From contig NZ_JAZIFX010000001.1 of NCBI RefSeq assembly GCF_036634175.1, positions 3,720,001-3,784,000 on the forward strand: 64,000 bases of DNA, written 5' to 3'. The number at the start of each line of letters is the position of its first letter. Within the stretch, counting starts at the first letter, position 1. The DNA is from Streptomyces sp. P9-A2 (lineage in GTDB: Bacteria; Actinomycetota; Actinomycetes; Streptomycetales; Streptomycetaceae). Below, in pieces: positions 7,984 to 17,283 of the stretch. The translations under genes and the position numbers were made by a program. The notes beneath the pieces are model-generated. The model was not told the origin of the DNA, ran no database searches, and saw nothing but the letters and a program-made list of their open reading frames with translations.

Positions 7984-8715
7984 ATGACCCATCCGAGCGC
8001 CGCGTCGCGCCCCGTTCAAGCCGTCGTCCTGGCCGGCGGGCAAGGCACCCGGCTTCGTCCGTACACCGACGACCGGCCCAAGCCGATGGTCGAGATTCCC
8101 GGTACGGGAACCCCGATCATCGGCCATCAGCTCTCCTGGCTCGCCGAGGAGGGCGTGACGGACGTCGTCGTCTCCTGCGGTCATCTGGCCGAGGTACTGC
8201 AGGAGTGGCTGGAGGCCACCGATCTGCCGCTCTCCGTCACCACCGTCGTCGAGACGGAGCCGCTCGGCCGCGGCGGCGGTCTGCGGTACGCGGCCGCCCG
8301 CCTGCCGCACCCGGATCAGCCCTGGTACGCCACGAACGGTGACATCTGGACCCGTTTCTCGCTGCGCGACATGGCGGACTTCCACACCGAGCGGGACGCC
8401 GTCGCGACCCTCGCCCTGGCCCGCCCGCGCCTTCCCTGGGGTGCGGTGCAGACCGACGGGTTCGGTCACATCACCGACTTCATAGAGGCACCGCCGTCCC
8501 CGTTCGAGATCAACGCGGGGGTGTACGTCTTCTCCCCCGAGTTCGCCGGTCTGCTGCCGGAGCGCGGCGACCACGAACGCACCACGTTCCCGCGGCTGGC
8601 CCGGAAGAACCGGCTGGCCGGGTTCCCGATCCCCCAGGGCTCCTACTGGCGGGCGATCGACACCGCGAAGGACCTGACGGAGGCGGCGAAGGAACTGGCC
8701 TCCCAGAACCGCTGA
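7984..8715 (+). CDS. sugar-nucleotide pyrophosphorylase-like nucleotidyltransferase
   Basis: A 243-aa NTP_transferase-fold protein. The nucleotide-binding signature VVLAGGQGTRLRPYTDDRPKPMVEI is at residues 14-38 (glycine-rich loop plus catalytic Arg/Lys), the metal-binding Asp lies in YATNGDIW near 115-120, and the sugar-binding strand is FEINAGVYVF. It is short, lacking the left-handed helix domain of GlmU-type enzymes, like RmlA- or ManC-N-type proteins. It likely makes an activated sugar for cell-envelope glycans; the substrate cannot be read from sequence. The Rossmann core is complete. A very long terminator hairpin follows. Confidence 0.85.
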   Translation: MTHPSAASRPVQAVVLAGGQGTRLRPYTDDRPKPMVEIPGTGTPIIGHQLSWLAEEGVTDVVVSCGHLAEVLQEWLEATDLPLSVTTVVETEPLGRGGGLRYAAARLPHPDQPWYATNGDIWTRFSLRDMADFHTERDAVATLALARPRLPWGAVQTDGFGHITDFIEAPPSPFEINAGVYVFSPEFAGLLPERGDHERTTFPRLARKNRLAGFPIPQGSYWRAIDTAKDLTEAAKELASQNR

Positions 8716-8755
8716 GTCCCCGGCGCCGCCCTCCCCCGGCCACATCGTTCCCAGC

Positions 8756-8802
8756 ACGACGAAGGGGTCCCGCACACAGTGTGTGCGGGACCCCTTCGTC
8801 GT
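8756..8802. terminator. bidirectional terminator between convergent genes
   Basis: A perfect 22-bp stem (8756-8777 with 8781-8802) around a 3-nt loop AGT, between the end of the nucleotidyltransferase gene and the end of the convergent DoxX gene. Symmetry and position suggest it works for both. Confidence 0.9.
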
Positions 8803-8886
8803 CGCGACCGCGGCTTGACGGCCGGGCCACCAGGCCGCCGGATTCCCTGGCCGCCGGATTGCCTGGCCGCCGGGCCGCCCGGCTGT

Positions 8887-10701
8887 TTATCCCAGCAGCC
8901 CGCCCACGAGCCGACCGGGCTGCTCGGGCGCCGGGCCCTCGTCGCCGTCGCCCGCACCGTCGCTCGGGACGCCACTGTCGCCGCCACCGGTGGTGCCGCC
9001 GCCCGTGGTGGCACCGGCGCTGGTGCTCGGGGCCTGTTCCACCGGGGACGACTGCTGGGGCGGGGCTTCGCCGATGGTGCCCTGGGTCTGGCTGGGCGCG
9101 CCGGTGACACCACCGCCGGTGTCACGGGTCGCGTCGGGGACGGTGTCGCCCTCGGAGGGGCCTGCGCTGCCGGTTCCGGAAGTGGCTTCCCGGGTGGTGG
9201 GGGAGGTGGAGGCGGACGGGGTCCCCTTCCGGTCCTCGCCGGGCTCCTGCGGAAGCGGGGAGCCGGGGAGTTCGTTGCGCGGGGCCTCGCCGGGGCCGGG
9301 GACGATCACGCGGTCGGCGTCGCGCACAGCGCCGCCGAGCAGCGAGCCGACGAGCAGGGTGAGTCCGCAGACGACGACGGTGACGAGAGCACCGCGCCGC
9401 AGCACATAACGGCGCAGGTCCCAGAGGTCGGAGCGGGGTCCGAGGTGGCGCCAGGCGCGGGCGACGAGGCGGCCGTCGACGGAGTAGACGGGGGCGCCGG
9501 CGATGATCAGCGGGGACCAGGCGGCGAGGTAGATGATGTCGGGCGCGTCGTAGGCGGGAACGCTCTTCCAGCTGACGGTGACCAGCAGCGCGACGGAGAG
9601 CAGGGCACCGATGGCGGCGCCGACGCGCTGCCAGCAGCCGAGGACGGTGAGGACGCCGACGATCACCTGGAGGAAGGCGACGAGGAGTCCGGAGCCGATG
9701 GGGTGTTCGAGGGCGAACTGCTGGAGCGGCTGGGCGACTTCCCAGGGGTGCAGGGTCTTGAGCCACGTCACCATGGAGCCGCGCTCGCCGCCGTCGAAGT
9801 AGAGCGGGTCGCAGAGTTTGCCCATGCCGGCGTAGATGGAGATGAAGCCGAGGAAGAGCCGCAGCGGGAGCAGGACGACCCCGAGGTTCATCCGGCGGCC
9901 GGGGTAGTAGGCGTGCCGGGCCGGGTCGTCGCCGTGGCGCCTGGCGCGGCGGCCGCCGGTATTCGGGTCGGTGGCGGTCCGGTGGTCACCGATGTCCCCG
10001 AACTCGCCGCTGTCGTAACCCTGTTCGCCGTATCCCTGTTCGCCGTATCCCTGCCGGCCGTAATCCTGCTCGCCGTAACCCTGCCGGCCGTGACCCTGCT
10101 CGCCGTAGCCCTGGTCCCCGTAGCCCTGGTCCCCGTAGCCCTGGCCGCCGTACGCCGGTTCGTCGTAGGCGCTGCCCACGGTGCGCATGGGGGGCAGCAG
10201 GGGCTGCCGGCCGCCGTGGGTGCGCTGGGGGCCGATGACGGGCGTTTCGAGGGTCTGGGCGGCCGGGTCCTCGGCATAGCCGTAACCGTCGTCGGCGCCG
10301 GGGACGACCTGGGTGGCACCGGCGTCGGTGAGCGGTTCGTCGGAGTGGCGGACGCCTTCGTGCCGCATGGTCTGGAGAAGTCGGTGCGCGCCGGTGTCGT
10401 CGGGGGCCGAGCGGCCGCTCCAGACGACGGGGCGCCGACGGGCCGCGGTCCGGCCCGGGGCGCCGACGGTGGTGACGACGGGGATGCGGGCCGTGTCCTC
10501 GGCCGCGGTCACGTGCCGTGCGATCCGCTGGGATTGGACGCGTCGGTTCGAAACGCCCAGTTGCACGCGGAAACTGGCGTGATTGACGATGACCTGCGCC
10601 GGATCACTCGGCACCTTCACCATGCTCAGCGCGGGAGCGTCGTCGAGTGCCGACGAGGGGTCCCCCGGAGGAGTGCGGGGTGTTCTGGTGTCCACACTCA
10701 T
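8887..10701 (-). CDS. DoxX-family membrane protein with Gly-Tyr repeat and disordered tail
   Basis: A 604-aa protein in three parts. Residues 1-280 are disordered and include a GYGEQ/GYGDQ repeat run (about 200-250). Residues 285-470 are the DoxX/SURF4 four-helix membrane domain (LGVVLLPLRLFLGFISIYAGMGKL..., a lipid/quinone-associated family). The tail (480-604) is Ser/Thr/Pro/Gly-rich after a further membrane helix. DoxX proteins are linked to redox or thiol homeostasis at the membrane. The start ATG 10701 lacks an obvious strong ribosome site but is the first in the frame. The gene is convergent with the nucleotidyltransferase and follows rlmB after two hairpins. Confidence 0.85.
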   Translation of the reverse strand: MSVDTRTPRTPPGDPSSALDDAPALSMVKVPSDPAQVIVNHASFRVQLGVSNRRVQSQRIARHVTAAEDTARIPVVTTVGAPGRTAARRRPVVWSGRSAPDDTGAHRLLQTMRHEGVRHSDEPLTDAGATQVVPGADDGYGYAEDPAAQTLETPVIGPQRTHGGRQPLLPPMRTVGSAYDEPAYGGQGYGDQGYGDQGYGEQGHGRQGYGEQDYGRQGYGEQGYGEQGYDSGEFGDIGDHRTATDPNTGGRRARRHGDDPARHAYYPGRRMNLGVVLLPLRLFLGFISIYAGMGKLCDPLYFDGGERGSMVTWLKTLHPWEVAQPLQQFALEHPIGSGLLVAFLQVIVGVLTVLGCWQRVGAAIGALLSVALLVTVSWKSVPAYDAPDIIYLAAWSPLIIAGAPVYSVDGRLVARAWRHLGPRSDLWDLRRYVLRRGALVTVVVCGLTLLVGSLLGGAVRDADRVIVPGPGEAPRNELPGSPLPQEPGEDRKGTPSASTSPTTREATSGTGSAGPSEGDTVPDATRDTGGGVTGAPSQTQGTIGEAPPQQSSPVEQAPSTSAGATTGGGTTGGGDSGVPSDGAGDGDEGPAPEQPGRLVGGLLG

Positions 10702-10732
10702 CTAACCGAGTGACCCGACGTTAGGACACTGT

Positions 10733-10766
10733 CTTGACGCGCCGGATGTGTCCGGACCGCGTCAAG
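10733..10766 (-). terminator. hairpin between rlmB and DoxX gene
   Basis: CTTGACGC (10733-10740) pairs with GCGTCAAG (10759-10766), with a second inner stem CCGGA/TCCGG and loop TGTG. Either a back-up terminator or a regulatory structure just upstream of the DoxX gene. Confidence 0.5.
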
Positions 10767-10776
10767 CATGTCCCCC

Positions 10777-10811
10777 ACCCGTACGGAGCACCCGGAACAC
10801 CCCGTACGGGT
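10777..10811 (-). terminator. rlmB terminator hairpin
   Basis: A 10-bp stem ACCCGTACGG / CCGTACGGGT around a 15-nt loop, 20 bp after the rlmB stop codon. Confidence 0.7.
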
Positions 10812-10830
10812 GAAGGCGCCGAACGACCGT

Positions 10831-11772
10831 TCAGGCGCGGCGCCGTGCCGCCTCGTACAGCACGATTCCCGTGGCCACACCGGCGTTGAGGGACTCGGTG
10901 CCACCCGGCATCGGGATCCGCACCCGGAAGTCGCAGGTTTCGCCGACGAGTCGGGAAAGTCCCTTGCCCTCGCTGCCGACGACGATCACGACGGGGCCCG
11001 CCAGTGCCTGCAGTTCGCCGATCTCGGCCTCTCCGTCGGCGGCCAGCCCGACGATCGCGATCCCCGCCTTCTTGTACGCCTCCAGGGTGCGCGTCAGGTT
11101 GGTGGCCCGCGCGACGGGCGTACGGGCGGCGGCACCGGCGGACGTCTTCCAGGCGCCGGCGGTCATCCCGGCGGCACGCCGCTCGGGGACGACGACGCCG
11201 TGGCCGCCGAAGGCGGAGACGGAGCGGACGACGGCGCCGAGGTTGCGCGGGTCGGTGACACCGTCGAGGGCGACGATCAGCGGGTCCTGGCCGGCGTCGT
11301 GGGCGCCCGCGACGAGGTCCTCGGGGTGCGCGTACTCGTAGGGCGGGACCTGGAGGACCAGGCCCTGGTGGTTCAGGCCGTTGGTCATCCGGTCGAGTTC
11401 GGGGCGGGGCGCCTCCATGAGGTTGATGCCGCCGCGCTCGGCCGCGAGCTGGAGCGCCTCGCGCACCCGCTCGTCGTTGTCGATGAACTGCTGGACGTAC
11501 AAGGTGGAGGCGGGCACGCCCTCGCGCAGCGCCTCGACGACGGGGTTGCGCCCGACGACGAGTTCGGAGGTCGAACGTCCGCCGCCGCGCCGCTGCGGGG
11601 CGCGGCCGACGGTCCGGCGGGCCTTCGCCTGGGCGACGCGCTGCTTGGCGTGCCCCTTGCGCATCTCGGCGGGGGGCGTGGGCCCCTTGCCCTCGAGGCC
11701 CCGGCGCCGCTGGCCGCCACTGCCGACCTGCGCGCCCTTCTTGCCGGACATGCGGCGGTTGTTCGCGGCCAT
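10831..11772 (-). CDS. rlmB: 23S rRNA 2'-O-ribose methyltransferase RlmB (TrmH family)
   Basis: A 313-aa SpoU/TrmH-type methyltransferase. After a basic Gly/Arg-rich N-terminus (1-70) comes the substrate-binding domain ([12 protein letters not shown] ..., about 75-150), then the deep-trefoil-knot SPOUT domain with its three motifs: NLGAVVRS near 180, [10 protein letters not shown] near 260 and [22 protein letters not shown] near 285-306. It methylates G2251-type residues in the ribosomal peptidyl-transferase loop. The start ATG 11772 follows GGAGACGGGTACATC. It lies downstream of cysS in the conserved actinobacterial ispD-ispF-cysS-rlmB order. Confidence 0.92.
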   Translation of the reverse strand: MAANNRRMSGKKGAQVGSGGQRRRGLEGKGPTPPAEMRKGHAKQRVAQAKARRTVGRAPQRRGGGRSTSELVVGRNPVVEALREGVPASTLYVQQFIDNDERVREALQLAAERGGINLMEAPRPELDRMTNGLNHQGLVLQVPPYEYAHPEDLVAGAHDAGQDPLIVALDGVTDPRNLGAVVRSVSAFGGHGVVVPERRAAGMTAGAWKTSAGAAARTPVARATNLTRTLEAYKKAGIAIVGLAADGEAEIGELQALAGPVVIVVGSEGKGLSRLVGETCDFRVRIPMPGGTESLNAGVATGIVLYEAARRRA

Positions 11773-12031
11773 GATGTACCCGTCTCCATGAAGTCGTGTG
11801 TGCGTACGGATCTGCGTACGCACATCGGTGTCGCGTCCGTCGCGTCGGCGACTCGGTGCTGCGTCCGTCGCGTCGGCGTGTCGGTGTATCGGCGTGTCGG
11901 TGTTGCGTCTGTGTCGGTGTTACGTCTATGCAGTGTGCCGCCCGGAGGCCCGGACGGCACACTCGATCTTGCGGCCGTGCCCCGGCCGTGCTCCGGCCGC
12001 GCTTCCGTCGTGCCGCGGCCGTGCGTCCGTG

Positions 12032-13438
12032 TCAGCGCGGGCCGAGGCTCCAGCGTGGACCCTGCGGACCGTCCTCGATGACCAGTCCGGACTGGCCGAG
12101 CTGGTCGCGGATGGCGTCCGCGGTGGGCCAGTCCTTGCGGGCGCGGGCGGCCTCGCGCTGGTCGAGGACCATGCGGACGAGGGTGTCGACGACGCCGTTC
12201 AGCTCGTCGCCGCGGTCGGTGTCGCCGGCCCAGTGGGCGTCGAGGGGGTCCAGGCCGAGGACGGCGAGCATGGCGCGCACCTCGGCGAGGCGGGCGACGG
12301 CCGCTTCCTTGTCGTCGGCGGCCAGCGCGCTGTTGCCCTGCCGGACGGTGGTGTGCACCACCGCCAGGGCCTGCGGTACGCCGAGGTCGTCGTCCATGGC
12401 CTCGGCGAAGGCGGGCGGCACCTCGGCTGCCGGTTCGACGGCGCCCGCGGTGCCGGTCAGCTCGCCGACCCGCTGGATGAAGCCCTCGATGCGCGCGAAC
12501 GCGGACTCCGCCTCACGCAGGGCCTCCTCGCTGTACTCGATCATCGAGCGGTAGTGCGGGGTGCCGAGGTAGTAGCGGAGCACGATGGGCCGCCACCGCT
12601 TGACCATCTCGCTGACGAGCACCGAGTTGCCGAGCGACTTCGACATCTTCTCGCCGCTCATGGTGACCCAGGCGTTGTGCACCCAGTACCGGGCGAACTC
12701 GTCGCCGTAGGCCTTGGCCTGGGCGATCTCGTTCTCGTGGTGCGGGAAGATCAGGTCGAGACCGCCGCCGTGGACGTCGAAGACGGTGCCGAGGTATTTG
12801 TGCGCCATCGCCGAGCACTCGAGGTGCCAGCCGGGGCGCCCGCGGCCCCACGGCGACTCCCAGCTCGGCTCGCCGGGCCTGGCCGTCTTCCACAGGGCGA
12901 AGTCGCGCGGGTCGCGCTTGCCGGTCTCGCCCTCGCCCGACGGCTGGAGCAGATTGTCGAGCTCCTGGTTGGACAGCGCCAGGTAGTCGGGGAACGAGGT
13001 GACGGCGAAGTAGACGTTGCCGTCGGCCTCGTAGGCGTGACCGCGCTCGATGAGGCCGCGCATCATCTCGACCATCTCGGTGATGTGGCCGGTGGCGCGC
13101 GGCTCGTAGGTCGGGGGGAGGCAGCCGAGGGCCTGGTAGCCGTCGGTGAAGGCGCGCTCGTTCTCGTAGCCGATGGACCACCAGGGGCGGTCCTGCTCCG
13201 CGGACTTCGTGATGATCTTGTCGTCGATGTCCGTGACGTTGCGGATGAACGTCGTGCGCAGACCGCGGTACTCGAACCAGCGGCGCATGATGTCGAAGTT
13301 CAGCCCCGAGCGGATGTGCCCGATGTGGGGTGCCGCCTGCACGGTGGCACCGCACAGGTAGATCGAGACACAACCCGGCTGGAGCGGGACGAAGTCACGA
13401 ATCTGCCGGGCGCTGGTGTCGTACAGGCGAATAGTCAC
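12032..13438 (-). CDS. cysS: cysteinyl-tRNA synthetase
   Basis: A 468-aa class I synthetase. It has the HIGH-type motif PHIGHIRSG (about 37-45), zinc ligands C28, the Cys of LECSAMAHK and the downstream HHENE, the KMSKS motif [11 protein letters not shown] near 268-278, and a DALR-type C-terminal helical domain. It charges tRNA-Cys. The GTG start at 13438 gives the expected N-terminus ([11 protein letters not shown]); the GGAGG is only about two bases from it, so spacing is unusually short. A longer open frame to 13963 is an artefact of GC bias. It neighbours ispF and rlmB. Confidence 0.96.
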   Translation of the reverse strand: MTIRLYDTSARQIRDFVPLQPGCVSIYLCGATVQAAPHIGHIRSGLNFDIMRRWFEYRGLRTTFIRNVTDIDDKIITKSAEQDRPWWSIGYENERAFTDGYQALGCLPPTYEPRATGHITEMVEMMRGLIERGHAYEADGNVYFAVTSFPDYLALSNQELDNLLQPSGEGETGKRDPRDFALWKTARPGEPSWESPWGRGRPGWHLECSAMAHKYLGTVFDVHGGGLDLIFPHHENEIAQAKAYGDEFARYWVHNAWVTMSGEKMSKSLGNSVLVSEMVKRWRPIVLRYYLGTPHYRSMIEYSEEALREAESAFARIEGFIQRVGELTGTAGAVEPAAEVPPAFAEAMDDDLGVPQALAVVHTTVRQGNSALAADDKEAAVARLAEVRAMLAVLGLDPLDAHWAGDTDRGDELNGVVDTLVRMVLDQREAARARKDWPTADAIRDQLGQSGLVIEDGPQGPRWSLGPR

Positions 13439-13539
13439 CCCTCCAGGGTAGTCGGCCCAGGGCGGTGCCTCACGCCCCTTCGCGCCGTCCCCGACCCGTG
13501 TTTCGGTCGACCCCGGCCCCCGGTTCGCACGGCCGGCGG

Positions 13540-14193
13540 TCAGCCCCGGCCCGTGCGGACGACGAGGGCGGTGGCGACGGCCATGAGTCCTTCGCCGCGG
13601 CCCGGGAAGCCGAGTCCGTCGGTGGTGGCACCTGAGACCGACACGGGTGCCCCGGCGGCCTCGGAAAGGATCTTCTGGGCCTCGTCCCGGCGTTTGCCGA
13701 TCTTGGGCCGGTCCCCGACGACCTGCACCGCCACGTTGCCGATCCGGAATCCGGCCGCCCGGACGATCCGCGCGGCCTCGGTCAGCAGGGTCACGCCGGA
13801 GGCGCCGGACCACTCGGGCCGCCCGGTGCCGAAGTGCTGTCCCAGGTCGCCGAGGCCGGCTGCGGAGAACAAGGCGTTGCACGCGGCGTGCGCCACGACG
13901 TCGGCGTCGGAGTGCCCGGCGAGTCCGGGCCCCTGGCCCTCCCACTTCAGGCCGGCGCACCACAGTTCCCGGCCGTCCTCGAAGGCATGGATGTCGGTAC
14001 CGATGCCGACCTGCGGGAGGACGGGCTCGGGGCGGACGGGCTCCGCGCGTGTGGGCTCGGCGTGGAGGGTCTCCGCGGACACGGCCTCCGCGCGGACGGG
14101 CTCGGCATGAAGGGCCTCCGCGCGGACGGGCTCCGCGGGCACGGGCTCCGCGCGGACGGGCTCAACGGGCACGGCCTGCGGCTCAGAAACCAT
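13540..14193 (-). CDS. ispF: 2-C-methyl-D-erythritol 2,4-cyclodiphosphate synthase with repeat-bearing N-terminus
   Basis: A 217-aa protein; residues from about 60 match IspF, which is normally near 160 aa: GIGTDIHAF with the metal-binding Asp and His, [24 protein letters not shown], and [14 protein letters not shown] near the end. It makes the cyclic diphosphate in the MEP isoprenoid pathway. The first ~55 residues are a degenerate Pro/Ala/Glu repeat ([15 protein letters not shown]...), not part of the fold. The start ATG 14193 overlaps ispD by 11 bp, indicating coupling. An internal start near residue 57 would give a standard-length enzyme but has no clear initiation site. Confidence 0.93.
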   Translation of the reverse strand: MVSEPQAVPVEPVRAEPVPAEPVRAEALHAEPVRAEAVSAETLHAEPTRAEPVRPEPVLPQVGIGTDIHAFEDGRELWCAGLKWEGQGPGLAGHSDADVVAHAACNALFSAAGLGDLGQHFGTGRPEWSGASGVTLLTEAARIVRAAGFRIGNVAVQVVGDRPKIGKRRDEAQKILSEAAGAPVSVSGATTDGLGFPGRGEGLMAVATALVVRTGRG

Positions 14194-14971
14194 CGTTGAG
14201 CCTCCTGCGGGCGAGGACCGCTTCGGCGAGAACGAGGTCGAGGGGACGGGTGACCTTGAACGCCTCTTCATGGCCGGGCACGGTGACGACTGCCAGACCC
14301 AGCTGCTCGATCATGCTCGCGTCGTCGGTGACGTCGTCGGTCACCGTCTCGTGCGCGCGCACCAGGGTGTCCCGGTCGAAGCCCTGCGGGGTCTGCACGG
14401 CGCGCAGCAGGGACCGGTCGGGGGTGGCGACCACGGGCTCCGGCTCGCCGGGGACGACGGCGGGCTCGACCTGCTTGACGGTGTCGGCGAGCGGCAGCGC
14501 CGGGACCACGGCGGGGGCGCCGTCGCGGACGGCCTCGACGACGGCGTCCACGGTGTCGACGGGGACCAGCGGGCGGGCCGCGTCGTGCACCAGAACGATG
14601 TCGAACCCGGGCGGCAGCGCGTCGAGACCGAGCTTCACGGACTCCTGACGGGTCTCCCCGCCGGGGACGACGACGAACTCGGTGCGGTCGGGCAGCGCGT
14701 GCGCGTCGAGCAGCGTCCTGACCTCCGCGGCATCCTCGGGCGGGGCCACGACGACGACCAGGGAGACGGCGCGGGAATCGGCCATCGCGCGGACGGCGTG
14801 GATGAGCATGGGTGTGCCGCCCAGGGTGCGGAGCGCCTTGGGCGCGCCCGGACCGAGGCGCACACCCCGGCCGGCGGCCGGGATCACGGCCGCCGTGCGG
14901 GCGGTCGTACGGCCGGGCACGGGCTGCGCCGACGGCTGCGGCTGCGGCTGCGGGAAGGGATCGTCAGACAT
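14183..14971 (-). CDS. ispD: 2-C-methyl-D-erythritol 4-phosphate cytidylyltransferase
   Basis: A 262-aa protein with the CTP-binding loop [21 protein letters not shown] (about 28-48), [13 protein letters not shown], the catalytic [11 protein letters not shown] near 130-140, and [17 protein letters not shown] with TDDASMIE near the end. It forms CDP-methylerythritol in the MEP pathway, directly before the IspF steps. A Pro/Gln-rich N-terminal stretch ([14 protein letters not shown]) precedes the fold. The start ATG 14971 fits. It overlaps ispF, and carD lies upstream on the same strand after a 366-bp gap. Confidence 0.95.
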   Translation of the reverse strand: MSDDPFPQPQPQPSAQPVPGRTTARTAAVIPAAGRGVRLGPGAPKALRTLGGTPMLIHAVRAMADSRAVSLVVVVAPPEDAAEVRTLLDAHALPDRTEFVVVPGGETRQESVKLGLDALPPGFDIVLVHDAARPLVPVDTVDAVVEAVRDGAPAVVPALPLADTVKQVEPAVVPGEPEPVVATPDRSLLRAVQTPQGFDRDTLVRAHETVTDDVTDDASMIEQLGLAVVTVPGHEEAFKVTRPLDLVLAEAVLARRRLNDGF

Positions 14972-15337
14972 CGGTTCCTGTCAGGTTTGTGTGCTGGACC
15001 CGAGTGGGTATGGCCTGGACGTACCCCTTGCTCCCGGAGCGGGGGAAGTGCCGGGCGTACCGTCTTGACCAGCCCCTTCCGTGACTCTGGTCGAGCCGGC
15101 CGCCCGGACCCGACAGGGTGCGGGAAGCGCGGCGGGTGCGAGGTGTACGGGCCGGGCGGCATACGGACGCGGCATACGAATGGTGTCCGGATACGAACAT
15201 GCCGCAGCGCCCGGCGACTTCACATACGTCATCGGGCACCGCGGCATTTCGATGTGCTGATCCTCGAGGTGCACTGGAATCAGGTGTGCACCGGGCGACG
15301 AAGCTCCGTGCATGCCCCGCCTGCTGCCTTTCCCGCC
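14972..15337. other. gene-free interval between carD and ispD
   Basis: 366 bp without a supported gene. Short frames on both strands have no recognisable product. A small GCCTCCTGAGGC hairpin spans the carD stop. The ispD promoter is presumably here, but I cannot place it. Confidence 0.5.
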
Positions 15338-15820
15338 TCAGGAGGCGAGAACCTCGTCGAGGAGCGCTTCGGCCTTGTCCTCGTTGGTCTTCTCCGCGAG
15401 GGCGAGCTCACTGACCAGGATCTGGCGCGCCTTGGCGAGCATGCGCTTCTCACCGGCGGAGAGTCCGCGCTCACGCTCACGACGCCACAGGTCACGCACG
15501 ACTTCCGCGACCTTGATGACATCGCCCGAGGCGAGCTTCTCCAGGTTTGCCTTGTACCGACGGGACCAGTTCGTGGGCTCCTCGGCATACGGTGCGCGCA
15601 GCACCTCGAAGACCCGGTCCAGCCCGTCCTGACCGACCACATCACGTACGCCGACGAACTCCGCATTGTCCGCTGGCACACGTACCGTCAGGTCGCCCTG
15701 GGCGACCTTCAGCACCAAGTAGGTCTTGTCCACGCCTTTGATCTGGCGAGTTTCGATAGCCTCGATCAGCGCGGCCCCGTGATGGGGATAGACCACGGTG
15801 TCGCCAACCTTGAACGTCAT
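15338..15820 (-). CDS. carD: CarD-family RNA-polymerase-binding transcription factor
   Basis: A 160-aa protein with the N-terminal Tudor-like CarD/TRCF domain ([25 protein letters not shown]..., residues 1-60) that contacts the RNA polymerase beta subunit, and the helical C-terminal domain ([32 protein letters not shown]..., 85-155) that binds DNA at the upstream edge of the transcription bubble. It stabilises open complexes at rRNA and many housekeeping promoters and is usually essential in actinobacteria. Start ATG 15820; a purine-rich GGAAGGGG lies 7-14 bp upstream. Confidence 0.95.
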   Translation of the reverse strand: MTFKVGDTVVYPHHGAALIEAIETRQIKGVDKTYLVLKVAQGDLTVRVPADNAEFVGVRDVVGQDGLDRVFEVLRAPYAEEPTNWSRRYKANLEKLASGDVIKVAEVVRDLWRRERERGLSAGEKRMLAKARQILVSELALAEKTNEDKAEALLDEVLAS

Positions 15821-16404
15821 GTGACAGGTACCCCTTCCGTGGCTATCCAGGGTAACACGGATACAGCGTGTTCTGAATGGCGTTTTCGCAGGTCAGGGCC
15901 ATTCTCGGGGCTTGACAACAGCATCGGGAACGTGCTTCGACCGTTGAGTGGAAGCAGGTATTCGCAGGTCGGAAGGGCTCTCCGGGGCAAGTGAAACGCG
16001 TACGCTACACGTATCCGGAGCTCCCGGGAGACGCCCATACATCCCCATATGTCTGCCTCCGAGTGCTCGACTTCCGCTACTCCGTTCGGTGCGTGCTGCC
16101 GGGTTCCGGTCGAATCCGGAATTGATCACGAGCCCTCCCGGGACACGCCGACGGTGATCCATTTCCGGACCGCCCGCCGCATTTTCCGGCCCGGTCCCGC
16201 ATTCCTTCACGGAATATGCGCCACGCCGAGGCGAGGACACCCCCGGCCGCACTTATGTGAATGCCGGATGAGTGTCCGGACGGAGTAACCCGCGAGTCAC
16301 TTGCGCGAGTCGGTGGCGGGCATCGCACCCTCGTACGGCGGGCATCACGTCCCCGCATGCGGGCTCACGCCCGGGCAGCACACTCCGGGACCGCACGCGA
16401 GCCG

Positions 16405-16480
16405 GGGCGTCCGCGGTTCACCCCCGCATTCACCCCGGGCGACGCCCGCGCGTGTCATCCGGGGTGAACCGTGGACGCCC
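16405..16480. repeat. 20-bp inverted repeat upstream of lipoprotein gene
   Basis: Arms 16405-16424 and 16461-16480 are complementary at 19 of 20 positions with a 36-nt loop. The arms contain GGTTCACCCC and its complement, so the structure duplicates a PHO-box half on both strands. It could also fold as a leader-RNA hairpin. Confidence 0.7.
16416..16437 (+). promoter_or_regulatory. candidate PHO box (PhoP-binding direct repeats)
   Basis: Two adjacent 11-nt direct repeats, GTTCACCCCCG and CATTCACCCCG, match the Streptomyces PHO-box unit (GKTCAYYYRSG-like). A third unit, GTTCACCCCGG, lies on the opposite strand at 16459-16469. They sit about 185 bp upstream of the lipoprotein gene, one gene away from phoP. 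Confidence 0.55.
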
Positions 16481-16620
16481 CAGGGAGGGTCGGGTGCGGA
16501 CACGCGGGACCGGCTCGATAACCTGAGACCGCTGGCAGACACCCACTGACAGCGACGACAGACACTCAGGGCGGCTGACCGGTCGCCACCGCTCGCACGA
16601 GTCAAGGAGTTGCCGCCGCC

Positions 16621-17283
16621 GTGAGCAGCAGCCTTCGACGCGGGGCCATCGCCGCCGCCGCCATCGCGTTCTCGATCGCCTCGCTCTCCGCGTGCGCGGC
16701 CGGCAACAACGCCCAGACCCTGCAGGTCCAGCCGGACAACGCCGCGACGACCGTCGGCGACATCAAGGTCCAGAACGCCATCGTCGTCACCCAGCCGGAC
16801 CTCGAGTCCACGGGCCCGGCCGTCGTCTCCGCGACCCTGTTCAACGAGGGCAGCACCGACCAGACGCTGGAGTCGGTCACCCTCCCCGGCACCGGCAAGA
16901 CCGCCGAGCTGACCCCCGCCGAGGGCGGCAGCCTGACCGTCCCGGCCGGCGGCCGGCTCATCCTCGGCGGCGAGGGCAACGCCTCGGCCGTGCTGTCCAG
17001 CAGCCGTGAGTCCGTCCAGGACGGCAACGCCCAGCCGGTCACCTTCACCTTCAGCGAGACCGGTGACGTGAGCCTGCGCGCGTTCGTCTACCCGGCCGAG
17101 GGCTTCTTCACCGGCTGGGGCCCGAGCGACATCCCGACCGCGCCGGAGGCCTCGACGGAGCCGTCGGCGGAAGCGTCCGCGACCGAGGGCGCCGAGGAGA
17201 CCGAGGGCGCCGCCGACGCGACCGGCGCTCCCGAGGGCACCCCGACCGACGCCGCCTCGGCCAGCCAGCCGGCCGGCAACTGA
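16621..17283 (+). CDS. predicted lipoprotein, copper-chaperone-like/DUF461 type
   Basis: A 220-aa exported protein. The signal peptide (residues 1-24, basic start then AAAAIAFSIASLSAC) ends in a lipobox LSAC with acceptor Cys25. The mature part is a beta-rich domain (about 35-170: VGDIKVQNAIVVTQP..., PAVVSATLFNEGSTDQTLESV..., LPVPAGGRLILGG-like segments) resembling PCu(A)C/DUF461 proteins but without the Met/His copper motif. The last 50 residues are a disordered Ala/Glu/Thr tail. GTG start after CAAGGAG. It is convergent with phoP, and a candidate PHO box upstream suggests phosphate control. Confidence 0.8.
   Translation: MSSSLRRGAIAAAAIAFSIASLSACAAGNNAQTLQVQPDNAATTVGDIKVQNAIVVTQPDLESTGPAVVSATLFNEGSTDQTLESVTLPGTGKTAELTPAEGGSLTVPAGGRLILGGEGNASAVLSSSRESVQDGNAQPVTFTFSETGDVSLRAFVYPAEGFFTGWGPSDIPTAPEASTEPSAEASATEGAEETEGAADATGAPEGTPTDAASASQPAGN

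Larger units (their letters stand above)
15821..16620. other. 800-bp intergenic region between carD and lipoprotein gene
   Basis: No gene is supported in 800 bp. Content that can be seen: the presumed carD promoter near 15825-15900, a TTGACA hexamer at 15913-15918 on the plus strand, a 20-bp inverted repeat (16405-16424 with 16461-16480), and tandem 11-nt PHO-box-like repeats within it. Base composition near 16050-16230 dips slightly. A regulatory RNA cannot be excluded. Confidence 0.5.

Noticed and set aside
8779..10713. 644-aa plus-strand reading frame opposite the DoxX gene
   Set aside because: Low-complexity Gly/Asp translation, no domain; the minus strand encodes a recognisable membrane domain.
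11773..12031. CGTCGGCGTGTCGGTGT-like repeats between rlmB and cysS considered as CRISPR or array
   Set aside because: Units are degenerate, of variable length and without regular spacers; simple low-complexity repeat DNA.
11798..14110. 770-aa plus-strand reading frame opposite cysS and ispF
   Set aside because: Antisense to cysS with HIGH and KMSKS motifs; codon pattern is that of a shadow frame.
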